From Synchiropus splendidus (taxonomy: Eukaryota; Chordata; Actinopteri; Syngnathiformes; Callionymidae): a stretch of DNA of 64,000 nt. The translations under genes and the position numbers were made by a program. The DNA is taken from contig NC_071348.1 of the NCBI RefSeq assembly GCF_027744825.2, forward strand, positions 16,835,563-16,899,562, written 5' to 3'. Of the stretch, positions 36,204 to 46,114 are shown piece by piece. Position 1 is the stretch's first letter; each line of letters begins with the position of its first letter. The notes below the pieces were generated by a model. The model was not told where the DNA came from, did not search any database, and saw only the letters and a list, made by a program, of their open reading frames with translations.

Positions 36204-36223
36204 GTTACTGTATATAAGGTTTT

Positions 36224-36661
36224 TTAAAATATATCGGAGCTCCCTCTGGACTTCCTCTTGGCCCGTTTGCTTCTGTCAACTGGCTTCTTTCTTTTTTTGT
36301 TTGTACGTTTATTAGAGCTCTGTGTTACACGGCGACCTGGAGGGCGTCTCTTTGTCCTTCGTGATAAGACGGCTATACCGCCTGACCCTTCCTGTCTCTG
36401 TTGATCGCTCATTCCTCTCACGGTACGGGTGAACATATCCGAGGCTATGTTACCCACCGCTTATTTGAGATGGGGTTTCGCTATGGCAATACCTCTTTTC
36501 AACAGAGGTGATACAAACCGAAACATTTTTGAGAAGAGGGAACCGATGCCTCGTCCGTACATAACCGGGGCACCGTAGAACCCGGGTAGATCTCCGCCCA
36601 CCTGTTTTTCATAATATTGTACAAATCTTTGCGGGTCGTCTCTTAAGCCTGCATGTACCAT
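36224..36661 (-). pseudogene. Basic core/pVI-like protein, one nonsense codon
   Basis: The N-terminus carries GFYGAPVMYGRGIGSLFSKM and a hydrophobic/amphipathic segment. The C-terminus is a long Arg/Lys-rich tail (KRTNKKRKK). Copy 2 is uninterrupted over 145 residues. Here a TAA at 36458-36460 replaces a Ser codon and splits it. Amphipathic-plus-basic layout recalls adenovirus pVI or core proteins, so membrane- or DNA-binding in the virion is inferred. A TATA-like TTATATAA lies 88 bp upstream. Confidence 0.7.
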
Positions 36662-36748
36662 TGTGTTTGTTTATGACGGGTCTACACAGGGGGTTATCTC
36701 TCTCCGGCGTTGTGATGATGAATGGATTTCCAGACGACGATACGAGGG

Positions 36749-36756
36749 TTATATAA
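36749..36756 (-). promoter_or_regulatory. TATA-like element before the core protein gene
   Basis: TTATATAA, 88 bp upstream of the ATG at 36661. It is conserved at 62532-62539 in copy 2 with the same spacing (90 bp). Confidence 0.45.
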
Positions 36757-36789
36757 TATCCTCTCAAGTAACAGGTCTAAAGTGTAGAG

Positions 36790-37704
36790 TCACCACCACT
36801 TTTCCAAAGGTAAAATTGACTGGTTTGTTAAGATCTGATTTAATTTGTACCTGAATATTTTCAATATGGTTCTTGGCAACCGGTAAATAGTAGCAGGGTT
36901 AAAATGTTGTGTGATTATATCTGAGTAACTACCCTTGATTTCCACCGTTCTTAAAAGCGGTGCATATGCATCCCCTACAAGCTGCGGTCTTACAACGTCG
37001 CTGTAACAGTAAAGATGGTAAAACCCCGCTTTTAAATCAACTGGATGGGGCGCTCTGAACTCGCAAAAATTGATCCAATGACCAGGCTCTACACCTAACA
37101 TGTAAGCTAAAGGCGAGTTAAAAAGCACTAAGTTCTGACCGTCTCCTTGAAGATCAATTTTTTGCCGTGCACCGTCAAACAGGAAGCGTATATTGTAATT
37201 GTTTTTTTTAAAGGTTTGCTCCAACTCGGTTGTAATCTGATTAATAGAGCTGTAATATCCACCCTTGAACTTCAGTTTAGAAATATCTGTTCCTGCAGTT
37301 TTGAAATGTCGATCAACCCCTCGTGATTCGTCTTTTTTCCTCTGAGGTGAGGCGCTGGCGTCAGGATCCGGAGCCCGAAGTCTCGCCATGGCTCTATGAA
37401 ATTCATCTTTATGCCGCCTCGACGTGTTAGCATCTGAATCTGATCCTCTTGGGGGAGCCGTGTTTGTGTTGGAATCAGGTCCTCTAGGGTTCGGTTTCCA
37501 GTAAAATAATGCCGCATCCTCCGGAATATTATGCCATGTGTGAGGGTATGTAATCTCCGTCAAAGCCACCTCCCATTTCCCGTTTAAATCAATATGTTGT
37601 GCTAAATCAACGCGGAAAGTACCGATCGAGTTGTCTTTAAAAACTTTTGCACTGGCGTTTGATGGTAAAGTCACATAGAAGCCAGTGTTCTTTGAGTTGT
37701 ACAT
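36790..37704 (-). CDS. Penton-like minor capsid protein, C-terminus frameshifted
   Basis: The N-terminal block (GFYVTLPSNASA, then LNGKWEVALTEITYPHTWHN) is typical of the Polinton minor capsid protein, predicted by others to be a single jelly-roll penton. A variable Arg/Asp-rich insert (about residues 70-130) precedes the conserved QNLVLFNSPLAYMLGVEPG and YHLYCYSDVVRPQLVGD segments. The frame is 304 codons, but a one-base loss near 36890 relative to copy 2 changes the last ~35 residues. The start at 37704 sits 34 bp after a TATA-like element shared by both copies. Confidence 0.8.
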   Translation of the reverse strand: MYNSKNTGFYVTLPSNASAKVFKDNSIGTFRVDLAQHIDLNGKWEVALTEITYPHTWHNIPEDAALFYWKPNPRGPDSNTNTAPPRGSDSDANTSRRHKDEFHRAMARLRAPDPDASASPQRKKDESRGVDRHFKTAGTDISKLKFKGGYYSSINQITTELEQTFKKNNYNIRFLFDGARQKIDLQGDGQNLVLFNSPLAYMLGVEPGHWINFCEFRAPHPVDLKAGFYHLYCYSDVVRPQLVGDAYAPLLRTVEIKGSYSDIITQHFNPATIYRLPRTILKIFRYKLNQILTNQSILPLEKWW

Positions 37705-37737
37705 GATGATATGACGTCTGGTGTAAAGAAGGATCGT

Positions 37738-37745
37738 CTTATATA
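37738..37745 (-). promoter_or_regulatory. TATA-like element before the penton gene
   Basis: TATATAAG lies about 34 bp before the penton ATG and overlaps the stop codon region of the integrase gene. It is conserved at 63522-63529 in copy 2. The spacing would give a very short leader. Confidence 0.5.
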
Positions 37746-38818
37746 TTTTTTATATCTGAAGCTTTTACCCAACTGTTGAATTTTTCAGGCCAGTTCTTCC
37801 ACTGGACAAAGACCTGTCTCTCTCCTTTAACGCAGCGTTCCTTGAGAATCTTTTCTACGTGAAATACTTTATCCTTATCGAGTTGTACTTTTTGTAATTC
37901 TTGATCATAAAATGACCCCTGGATGGGTTCGCCGTCGAAATCTTTCAATTTATACACAGACGGGTTGCGGTGAATACATTCAGTTATCGTAAATATCTCG
38001 TCTGTAAAACTCTGCTCATACTTTTTGTCAAATATACCTCGTAGTTTTGATATCCTAACATGATCGCCCTCCTTAAATTTCGGCTTCTGTCGACCTTTCG
38101 ACGGTCTAATGTAAAGATTGTCAAACACTTGCAGAGTATTTTCTTTAGTTACTTCCATCGGTGTCATTTTTATACTACTATGATAGCTGTGATTATAACT
38201 CTTTACTAGATCCTGTAAAACTTCGATGCAACGTAGAGTGTTTTTAGCTGTAAAATATCTCCACATCCGATTTTTAAGAGTGCGGTTAAATCTCTCAACC
38301 ACAGAGGCCTTAAAGTCACTCGCTGTTGAAAAATGAATAATTCTCTTCCTTTCCATCAAAGCCCGGAAACTCTTGCTAAAAAATGCTTTCCCATCATCCG
38401 TCTGTAGCTTTGCAGGCGTCCCGCTCTCATCCAGCACTGATTCAAACGCCTTCATTGTCTCAATCGCAGTCTTTCTTTTTAAAACGCGTAGATAGGCCCT
38501 CTTTGAAAATACATCTATAACGGTCAACAAGTAATTTTGATCGTCGTTATATCTAGCCAACGCCTGCATGTCGCATAGGTCGGCCTGGAATTGTTGAAGC
38601 GGCCTGTGAACAAATACTCTGTTTCTCGGAAAGTTTACTCTGGCCGGTTTATGCAGGGTGTAAGCATCCTGTTTTGATAAAAAATCTTTAATAGATTTAG
38701 AACTGACTGGTTTTCCAGTCTCAACCTGCACCCCTTGACGAAGGCGATCCGCGCCTCCGTAGCTCCCGGGGTGAAGAGGATTGTAATAAACTCTTTTAAT
38801 GATGTGTTTCACCGACAT
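37739..38818 (-). CDS. Polinton integrase (retroviral type, with chromodomain)
   Basis: The enzyme inserts the element into chromosomal DNA. The intact 359-residue frame has an N-terminal region (NPLHPGSYGG) and an RNase H-fold core with the DDE triad Asp80 (FQADLCDM), Asp141 (LQTDDGKAFF) and Glu175 (VVERFNRTLK). A C-terminal SH3-like part (FKEGDHVRISKLRG) follows. A chromodomain (about residues 317-359: VEKILKERCVKGERQVFVQW, then WVKASDIKNI) would tether it to modified chromatin. The chromodomain is typical of Polinton integrases. This is one of the best-preserved genes of copy 1. Confidence 0.92.
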   Translation of the reverse strand: MSVKHIIKRVYYNPLHPGSYGGADRLRQGVQVETGKPVSSKSIKDFLSKQDAYTLHKPARVNFPRNRVFVHRPLQQFQADLCDMQALARYNDDQNYLLTVIDVFSKRAYLRVLKRKTAIETMKAFESVLDESGTPAKLQTDDGKAFFSKSFRALMERKRIIHFSTASDFKASVVERFNRTLKNRMWRYFTAKNTLRCIEVLQDLVKSYNHSYHSSIKMTPMEVTKENTLQVFDNLYIRPSKGRQKPKFKEGDHVRISKLRGIFDKKYEQSFTDEIFTITECIHRNPSVYKLKDFDGEPIQGSFYDQELQKVQLDKDKVFHVEKILKERCVKGERQVFVQWKNWPEKFNSWVKASDIKNI

Positions 38819-38869
38819 GTTAAATGAGAAATGAATGAGCCGAGATCCGAATATGCTTCTTAATGTTTT

Positions 38870-38875
38870 TTTATT
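38870..38875 (-). terminator. AATAAA for the 273-aa minus-strand gene
   Basis: The minus strand reads AATAAAAAAAC about 75 bp after the stop at 38949, between that gene and the integrase. Further AATAAA-like runs at 38931-38945 are closer and could serve instead. Confidence 0.35.
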
Positions 38876-38948
38876 AAACAGGTTATGTCAGGATTCGATC
38901 GTAAAGTTATACAAAGACAGTAAAAGCAAAAAAATAAAATAAAAAATA

Positions 38949-39770
38949 TCACATACGAGGGTATCTCGTGCTTGTGACATTGCCCAGGACCGGCGTTCTA
39001 TTCCAGATTCTACTTGCTGATTCCAGACGTTCAATTAGAAGATCCTCTGGCTCGTGTTTGATGTATTCGTTCCAGACGCTTGATTTTGGAGACCTCATTT
39101 CGAGCAAGACTGTCTCAGCCGTAGCCTTGGTTCTCATTTTCTCCGGTTGTACGTCATTCAGGGTCAAGTAGTGTTGTATAGCAGGCAGAAAGTTGTTGTT
39201 ACAGAGTCTCTTCATCAACGGGTAGAAGTTAAGGCTGTAGAAATCATCCTCCATCTCTTCAAGACAGCTGTGTTGTACTTGGCTCGGATGGTCTACTTGG
39301 CAGCCGTAGCAGATCTCCCTCCAATATCTGCGCATGATTTTACCTAGTAGATGAAATACAACTGTCTTTACAGCTTTCAGGAAGAAACCGCTTATCCATC
39401 CATCCGTTTCATCATTAGCTGCTGGTTCTTGGTCTTGAGAAGCTGAGGATGAAGCAGGCGGATGCACGCAGACAGTTCCGTTCTCGGGACAGGAGGTTGT
39501 TGCTCTCCCTACAGGTTCCTCTTCATCGTCCACGTCTTCCATTTCACTTGCATCAGAGTCGTCTGTGTCGTCTTTGATGGTCAATGAAGGACAGGCTCCG
39601 TCCGCCATGCCGTTGTTAGAACCCTCGTACTCATGACCATCACCTGTAACGTCTTCTACCACAGGAAGTAGACGGGTCGGCGAGGGGTTGTTCATTCCGT
39701 ACCCAGCACCGCCTGTAGCAGCTCCGAGGAAGATAGTGGCAATACGTCTCGGAACACCTTCGGTCCTCAT
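38949..39770 (-). CDS. Uncharacterised accessory protein with Cys/His motif, 273 aa
   Basis: Intact frame upstream of the integrase. Order: short basic N-terminus with a Gly-rich patch, an acidic Asp/Glu/Ser region (residues 45-90), and a helical or membrane-like segment (GWISGFFLKAVKTVVFHLLG, 124-143). A compact motif follows with Cys154, Cys157, His161, His167 and Cys169 (ICYGCQVDHPSQVQHSCL), then a C-terminal region with several charged helices. The motif looks able to bind zinc. I do not know a function and copy 2 does not reach this far in the window. A TATAAA lies 66 bp upstream of the ATG on the minus strand. Confidence 0.6.
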   Translation of the reverse strand: MRTEGVPRRIATIFLGAATGGAGYGMNNPSPTRLLPVVEDVTGDGHEYEGSNNGMADGACPSLTIKDDTDDSDASEMEDVDDEEEPVGRATTSCPENGTVCVHPPASSSASQDQEPAANDETDGWISGFFLKAVKTVVFHLLGKIMRRYWREICYGCQVDHPSQVQHSCLEEMEDDFYSLNFYPLMKRLCNNNFLPAIQHYLTLNDVQPEKMRTKATAETVLLEMRSPKSSVWNEYIKHEPEDLLIERLESASRIWNRTPVLGNVTSTRYPRM

Positions 39771-39835
39771 TGTTTTCCTGGATGCGTTTGTTCCGCCGGA
39801 TACGTCTGCAGGGTGTCGCTCTGGAAAACACCCTC

Positions 39836-39841
39836 TTTATA
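39836..39841 (-). promoter_or_regulatory. TATA box before the 273-aa gene
   Basis: TATAAA on the minus strand inside GTTATAAAGAGGG, 66 bp before the ATG at 39770. Confidence 0.45.
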
Positions 39842-40042
39842 ACAACCGCCAGCCAGTAGGCGGTCCAAAGGGCGGGACTAAAAGGTCAGTGCTTTTTTCA
39901 ACACAAGGGTATCAACCCATAAGCGGCTATGGTAGAAGTGGCCGTCGATTTTTGCAGAAATCTCGCGGATTTTTTCACTCCAAGCATCAAGCAAGTTATG
40001 GTTAACAGAGTACGAAATACACCGCAATCAGAATTAAAATAA

Positions 40043-40579
40043 TTAGACGAAATCTTCTTCTTCTTCACCCGTGACTCCTGTTGATACTTTATGGAGGGCT
40101 CTGAAGGACCATCGTCCTGATCCTGAGATTTTAGCCAGCCATATAGCCACGAAGGACGGCATCCTCTCCGTTCGATCAGGTTTGTTAGACACAGCTCCAG
40201 CCTTCTGACGTTGTTGTTGTTCTTCTTCTTCTTCTTCAGCCCTTGGAAAATTTTCCGGCTTCACCTCTCTCAGCACACCCCAGTCGTTAGACGATAACAC
40301 GGCCATCTCCGTATAGGCACTCAAGGTTTCATTGTCATCCAGTTGATAAATGTACAATTCAGCTGTTTCATACTTAAACGCGTACCCCCATCTCCCTCAA
40401 CGTCCGTAAGGCTCTAGAGACCACTCATCCTGCAAAGATTCCCCGGGCGGCGCCTGCGTACGCCGTAGGTACATTACAGATTTACGGGGAGCCCCAGCAC
40501 CCATCCACGGGTCCTCAATAACAGTCACAGCTGTCTCGCTGATCACTGGTGATCCACGCGCCGTTGTAGGGATAGACAT
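40043..40579 (-). pseudogene. Unrecognised accessory gene with one in-frame TGA
   Basis: Two minus-strand frames, 40397-40579 (60 codons) and 40043-40357 (104 codons), are in the same phase. Only one stop, the TGA at 40397-40399, lies between them, so they are probably one gene of about 178 codons broken by a nonsense codon. The second half has a Glu-rich run and a Glu/Gln-rich stretch (EEEEEEQQQRQ) and ends with EEEEDFV. A TATATATA (40636-40643) lies about 57 bp upstream. The family is not recognised. Readthrough or an intron around the stop are alternatives. Confidence 0.45.
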
Positions 40580-40635
40580 TGCGAGTTGGTTGTGTTTGCC
40601 GGTTCCTTGCTCCTTGCGACGGTCTGAAGGTTACA

Positions 40636-40643
40636 TATATATA
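40636..40643 (-). promoter_or_regulatory. TATA-like element before the rightmost accessory gene
   Basis: TATATATA about 57 bp before the ATG at 40579 on the minus strand. Confidence 0.35.
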
Positions 40644-40689
40644 CACACAGGTCGATGTTTATTCAGCGGTCAGAACCCTCCCTTTGTTA

Positions 40690-40950
40690 TTTTCCTTCCT
40701 GTTATAAAACAAGGAATGATAGGGTTAATTATTACCCTTCCTGTCATAAAACAAGGGGGAGGGTTATAATTTTAATTCCCTGTTGATATAAAAAAGGGGG
40801 AGGGGTATTATTTTAATTTCTTTTTATATAAAAAGGGGAGGGGTTATTATTTTAATTTCTTTTTATATAAAAAAGGGGAGGGGTTATTATTTGAATTTCT
40901 TTTTTATATAAAAAGGGGGAGGGGGTGGTTTTATTACCTCCGGAAGGGGA
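40690..40950 (+). repeat. Degenerate tandem repeat of ~47-50 bp
   Basis: Five or so units share AATTTCTTTTTATATAAAAA followed by GGGGAGGGGTTATTATTT; earlier units read TGTCATAAAACAAGGGGGAG. The copies become more alike to the right. It lies between the last Polinton gene and the Gypsy junction. No function is evident. Confidence 0.75.
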
Positions 40951-41125
40951 GGTGTTTTATTATCTCCAGGGCCATAAATCAAACAATTTTGACATTTTGG
41001 TGTATCCTTCTTCTCTCTCATGACCCTTGATGAGGAAAAGTCACAAGATTTCATGAAGAAAAAGTCAGGATAACCACGACTTTTTTCAACACAAAAACGG
41101 ATATCGGTCAAATTGACCCTAAGCA

Positions 41126-42870
41126 TAATATGAGGGTTAAAGCTTTTCTAGGTCTGCTAAGCTTTTATAACAAATTCTTGCCAAACTTGTCTACTGTGCT
41201 CTCTCCATTACACAAGTTACTGAGGAAAGATGAGAAACGGAGGTGGGAGGTTGAGCAAGAAGAGGCTTTTAAGCAGGCAAAAAAGTTACAACAAAGCGTT
41301 TAAGTGTTGGTTCATTATGATGAACAAAAAGAACTGGCACTGTCATGTGATACCTCACCTTATGGGGTGGGGGCAGTCTTGGCACATAGGCTGGAAAAGG
41401 GAGCAGAAAAGCCTATTGGATATGCCTCACGCACACTCACAGCAGCACAAAAAAACTATTCGCAGTTGGATAAAGATGGGAGTTATCAGCAGTTATTTTT
41501 TGGGTGCAGTACTTCCACAAATATTTGTGTGGATGTAAATTTGTGATTTGTACACAGACCATAAGCCCTTAATCAGTCTGTTTCATGAAGGAAAAGCTGT
41601 GCCACACATGAGTTCTCAGAGGATCATGAGATGCGCTATTCTGTTAAGAGCAAATGAATATGCCGTGGTGTACCGACGTGGACAGGACAATGCAAACGCA
41701 GATGCTCTCAGTAGACTTCCACTTCCAGAGAAAACTGGGGATCCAGACTCAGAAGACCAGGTATTGATGGTAGAGCAGGATCAGAGTTCAGTGGTCAACT
41801 CGGAAGAGCTTCGTAACCATCGTGGACCAGTGAAGACCCCGTACTCGCACCAGTCCGTGAATACATACTCAGAGGGTGGCCCTGTAACCTCGATGTTGCT
41901 TTCAGGCCATACACTATGAAGCAACAGGAGCTGAATGTACAAGATGGGTGTGTACTGTGGGGGTGCTGTGTGGTGATTCCGGAAACAGGATGTGGTCTGA
42001 TGTTGAAGCAGTGGTGGTGATTGATGCACATTCAAAGTGGTTGGAGGTCTACCCTGTTTCATCAGCATCTGCAGTGGCTACTATGAACTGCTTGAGGGCC
42101 AGTTTCAGCACTCATGGTATCCCAGAAATGATAGTGTCAGATAATGCCCAGTGTTTTGTGAGCGAACACACTAAAGAGCTTTTGGCACGCAATGGGATCA
42201 CTCATGTCACATCAGCACCGTATCATCCTTCTTCTAATGGGATGGCAGAGAGAGCGATACAAACGTTCAAACAGTTGATGAAAAAAACATCCGGTGATTC
42301 TCCGGAAACCAAACTGAGTAGAGCTTTATTCAGTTATCAGATGGGGAGGAAGTTGAGGTGCATGTTGGATCTGATATACCCAAATTTGAAGACGAAAGTG
42401 GAACTGAAACTGGCAAACCAGAAAGTTCAGCATGATCAACATGCTCGGTTCAGAAGTTTTCAGACAGGTGACCGGATGTTCACAAAAAACTATGGTTATG
42501 GGTCTAAGTGGGTTCCAGGGTTAATACAGGAATGCACAGGACCAGTCTCCTACACAATGGTGCTGGGAAATGGGCAAACTGCGTAGACTCGTAGACCAGG
42601 TTTTCAGTGGGAAACTGTCCATTTTAACAGGTCAGACATCCTCCGCGCCCACTGTGGAGGATGTCAAAGTGGAGAATCCACTTGGGGATGGGATCTCACT
42701 GGAGACTGAGACAAGTGAAGGGAACAGTGAAGAAGTCAGTCTAAAAAAAAAAAAAAAAAAGCAGACCGACAGTGATCTGGTATGCTCACCGTCTCAAGGA
42801 AGAGTACGACCACAAAAGAACAGGAATCCCCCAGTGTATCTGAATGACAATGTTCAAAAAGTGGAATAGG
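41126..42870 (+). pseudogene. Ty3/Gypsy pol remnant (RT end, RNase H, integrase)
   Basis: The order is Gypsy-like. It has the RT connection (KAFLGLLSFYNKFLPNLS), RNase H ([20 protein letters not shown], then YTDHKPLISLF and GQDNANADALSRLP), and an integrase core with Asp in VVIDAHSKW, Asp in VSDNAQCF and Glu in GMAERAIQTFK. A C-terminal region (QTGDRMFTKNYG) follows. The pieces lie in different frames (41304-41546, 41548-41919, 41948-42586, 42570-42869) with stops and missing blocks between RNase H and integrase. The sequence begins abruptly in the RT thumb next to Polinton sequence, so this is a truncated, dead copy. Confidence 0.9.
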
Positions 42871-43379
42871 AGATAAAAGTTTTGGACCAAGGTGCTTGCA
42901 ATTTTCTTATTCTTTAGCGTAAAGAGGCATGTTTTTGTTTTGTTTTGTTTTGGGTTAGTCGTTTAAGTTGCATTCTATTTTATGACTGTTTTATTATTTT
43001 ATTAAGTTTTAGGCTTACCCAAGTGTTTATGGTGGTTTTGGGGACATGGGTTTTGGGAGTGAAGTTGGAAGACGTGAACAGTTTGGCGAAGAGGTGTTAT
43101 GATGTGTCATGGGATTATTTGGGGTCACAACTTGGGGGCGCTCTTGTTATGTTGCCGTGTCATCATCCGGTTTGTTGGAAGTTGGAACCGTGAATAAAAC
43201 CTGCTGTGTTGATACCTCCTGTGTGTTTTCCTTTCCGCTTCGGCTATCACAGGGTGTGTCACTTCAACCCACTTGGGAGAACGAATCAAATGTCCGGACC
43301 ATCATTGAGCAGTGTCACCAGGTTCGCGGACAGGACCCCAGGCGACAAGGCCCGGATTAGCGCTCGAGGCCGAGGCGCT
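42871..43379 (+). other. 3' end of the Gypsy remnant, possible LTR fragment
   Basis: No gene. A GTAAAGAGGCATGTTTTTG stretch near 42917 could be a purine tract and LTR start, and GTGAATAAAACC (near 43190) contains a polyadenylation signal. No second LTR copy is in the window to confirm it. Confidence 0.35.
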
Positions 43380-46114
43380 GGAAGGAGCGAATTCAATACG
43401 AATAAAAAAATAAAAATAAAAAAAAACGCAAATACTATGCTTCAAGCAATTGTTTTATTTAAAGCAAATTTTCCACACAAACAGAAATTTCCTCCGGTCA
43501 GCTGACTGCCCGGGGAGAAGCTGCTGCCGAAGATTCCGACGTCCACGCTCGGAGCATGACAAGCGCTGAGTCACCTGCCTTTAAATCCGCTCCTGCGCTG
43601 ATGCGACAAGTCTCTGCCGTGACTGCAACGAGACCTCAGTCCTACCAGAAGTTTCCGTGGTCCAGATGAGCCGCTCCGCACCTCTTCAAGTCTCAAGCTT
43701 CATCGCTTGATGTGCCAGATTCGCCGACTCCGGGTGTGCATGTGACCGGTAAGAATTTACAGGGAGACGGCGACCCTGCAGTTTACCGCATGAAGTCCGA
43801 CATGCCTCGGTGCTCGACTGAAGCTAAATGGCGTTGCTCCCGTGAATAGGAGGATGTCGGCATCACTAGCTATGAAAGACCAGCGCGTCACGGCACGCGG
43901 CAATCATTCTCCCCTGACTGCGATGAGACCTCAGTCCTGCCTGAAGTTTTCATGGTCCAGACAAGGCACTCCGCTCGTCTTCAGGTCTCAAGCTTCTTCT
44001 CTTGTTGTGCCAGATGCGCCAGCTTCGGCTGCAATTTCACAATTACAGAGTCACTCACTCACGCCTCGGTAATTTCACAATCACATTTTGCGGAGTGCCC
44101 TGGCACTTCCAGGGAAGTAGAAAGGCTGGTGTAATATTCCTAGCAAAAATTATGAGCGGACCTCCGATCCTGGGGCGTCCCCTCAAAGTGTGGCTACTTC
44201 AAGCTTAGCAGGCAGTCCTCTGTCCCCCGAAATGCAGTTCACTATTCGAAATCCTAAAGCAACTGCAACACTCAAAGGATATAATGCCAAATGGGTGTGG
44301 ACTGCCGTCTGTTGGGTAAACATCCACTGCTAGTCCAATTCAATCCGGACTATTCCCGGTGCAGCTCTGAAACTCCACTGGCACTAGGCCAGCACGTGGT
44401 CAGGTACGGAGCCCCCCCTGAGGAGGGACCATCCCACCCGGCGTTGACAGAGCCACTTTCGCACAGTAGAATGGCGTCTACGCTGTCGGCAACCGGCTCA
44501 TAGCACTTGAGAACATCATTGCGCTCTTTATGAGCTCCATGGACAGGCTCATCCATCACAGAACCTTTCTTACTCCACCTGAGATTTTGGAGATTCAACA
44601 GTCCATCGGCGTGGAGCTCTACTCGCAGCGCTTCCTCCACACATAGCTGCTGCCCGGGAGGAACAGCCGTATAATAGCCGCGCTGATCATCGCTGCTCCT
44701 CTTGGAGAGACCAGTCGGCTGCTCTCACATCTGCTCCCTCCAAAAGCGTAGAAAGAACTTTGTATCTAAAAGTATGCATCTAAACCAAAGTCTAACTTGA
44801 ATAAAAAATAAGATGCATTACTTTGGTATCGAGTCTGTTTTTTCTCTGCCCAAAATGAGGGTTTATCACCTGCCAAGTTCTCTTCCGGTTCCAGTCAGTG
44901 CGAACTCTGGCTTCATTTTTTTTTTTTTTTTGTTTGACATTGTCTCAGGAGACCAAGCAGTATAGTAACAGACTCTCTGCCTCCTTATCCCTGACATCCT
45001 TTGGAAGTATCTGGAGCCAAGAAGTTATGTTTTTCCTCAGCTTCGGCACAATAAGAAGCGTAGGCGTAAAATAACTCTTTCCCGTCTCTCAACAGATTCC
45101 GTTTCCAACCAAAAGTCAGGAGAGTTTCAATTCTGCCATTAACTCTTCTGATTCCACAGACTCGGCAGTTTCCAGCAGGGGTCGCCAGAGGACCGCGAAA
45201 GCCACCGCGCTGCGTGCGAGACCTGCTCTGTTCTCAGCTCCCTCGTGCGATGTCTGATGGGATGTCCGTCTGTGACTCTGCAGCCCTCCAAACCTCTCAG
45301 AGGCAAGCAGGACGTTGTCATCTAGAGAGTCATCTCTTTCTGAGGATGATTGGGCCGGTACCTCAGGGCTCCATCTTAGGAGAATTGCAGTGTCAGATCC
45401 AGGTACACTGCAAGTTTGGGGTACTTCCTCTGACGGCTCAGAACCAGCCGGACCTGAAGTCCCCAGAGGAGTAGGCGCTGATCATCGACGACCCTTTCGT
45501 CTTGTACCCGCCCTGGAGGCCGGGTCCGCTCCTGTGCTCAGGCCGCCTATCATGACAGAGTATCTTCTGAATTGAAAGCGCCTGTGTCCTCACCTGCCCA
45601 TATGGATCAAGAATATACTCGATCATTGACACGCCCTTCAGTTTCACAGTCAACCTCCAGGTTCTGCGACACCACGTGGACCTGAGTGAACTCAAAGAAA
45701 CAACATGTCTGATGGAGGAGGACCACGCTCTCCTGTCAAAGGAAATAATTGAGCTAGTACCAATGCGATCCTCTTACACTGGCTATTACTCCAGGTACTT
45801 CCTGGAACCCAAGAAGACAGGAGAGTGGAGACCTGTTCTGGATCTCAGTCTCCTCAACCAATTTATGACCAGACAGCGGTTCCGGACTACCAGCAGACTC
45901 CTGGAGTGTGTCAGAGTGTGAGAGTGGATGACCTCCATAGATCTTGCAGACTCCTACTTCCACAACACGGCCTCCAGTGTCTTGTGCCTCGTAAATTCGC
46001 CAAGTGCGTGGAGGCGTTGCTCGAACCACTTAGAAGACAGCGTCTGCGGATTCTGACATACTTGGACTACTCGTTGATTCTAGCCAGGTCCAAACAGGAG
46101 TCATGAGCGCACAC
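43380..46114 (+). mobile_element. DIRS-like retrotransposon fragment, copy I
   Basis: It shares about 44500-45480 with 48800-49900 (landmarks GAGACCAGTCGGCTGCTCTC, TTTATCACCTGCCAAGTTCT, GAGAGTTTCAATTCTGCCAT) and ends with reverse transcriptase remnants. A segment near 44230-44310 resembles the recombinase start in copy II. Internal repeats at 43620-43740 and 43915-44040 (ACGAGACCTCAGTCCT, GTCTCAAGCTTC) are about 297 bp apart. All frames are short and interrupted. Confidence 0.6.
45676..46106 (+). pseudogene. DIRS-type reverse transcriptase remnant
   Basis: The first frame carries YFLEPKKTGEWRPVLDLSLL followed by NQFMTRQRFR, a typical DIRS RT finger/palm start. A stop and shift follow, then MTSIDLADSYFH in the original phase, and FAKCVEALLEPLRRQRLRIL then TYLDYSLILARS in another frame. 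YLDY stands where YLDD is expected, so a catalytic Asp is lost. The part between the two catalytic blocks is deleted. Satellite-like sequence begins within ~10-20 bp of its end. Confidence 0.7.

Larger units (their letters stand above)
28760..41125. mobile_element. Polinton/adintovirus-like element, copy 1
   Basis: It carries the Polinton hallmark set: packaging ATPase, adenain-type protease, double-jelly-roll major capsid, penton-like protein and chromodomain integrase. The left edge is where both the LTR match ends and the match to copy 2 (from 55262, ATCGCTAGT...AGACAAGTAGTGTAG) begins. The exact terminal base and the usual 6-bp target duplication could not be fixed. The right inverted repeat is not seen; Gypsy sequence starts abruptly near 41126, so the right end is probably lost. 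No DNA polymerase B is present. Several genes are broken. Confidence 0.85.

Noticed and set aside
36211..36218. TATA-like sequence just before the major capsid ATG.
   Set aside because: It lies only about 8 bp upstream of the ATG, too close for a normal TATA-dependent start, although it is conserved in copy 2.
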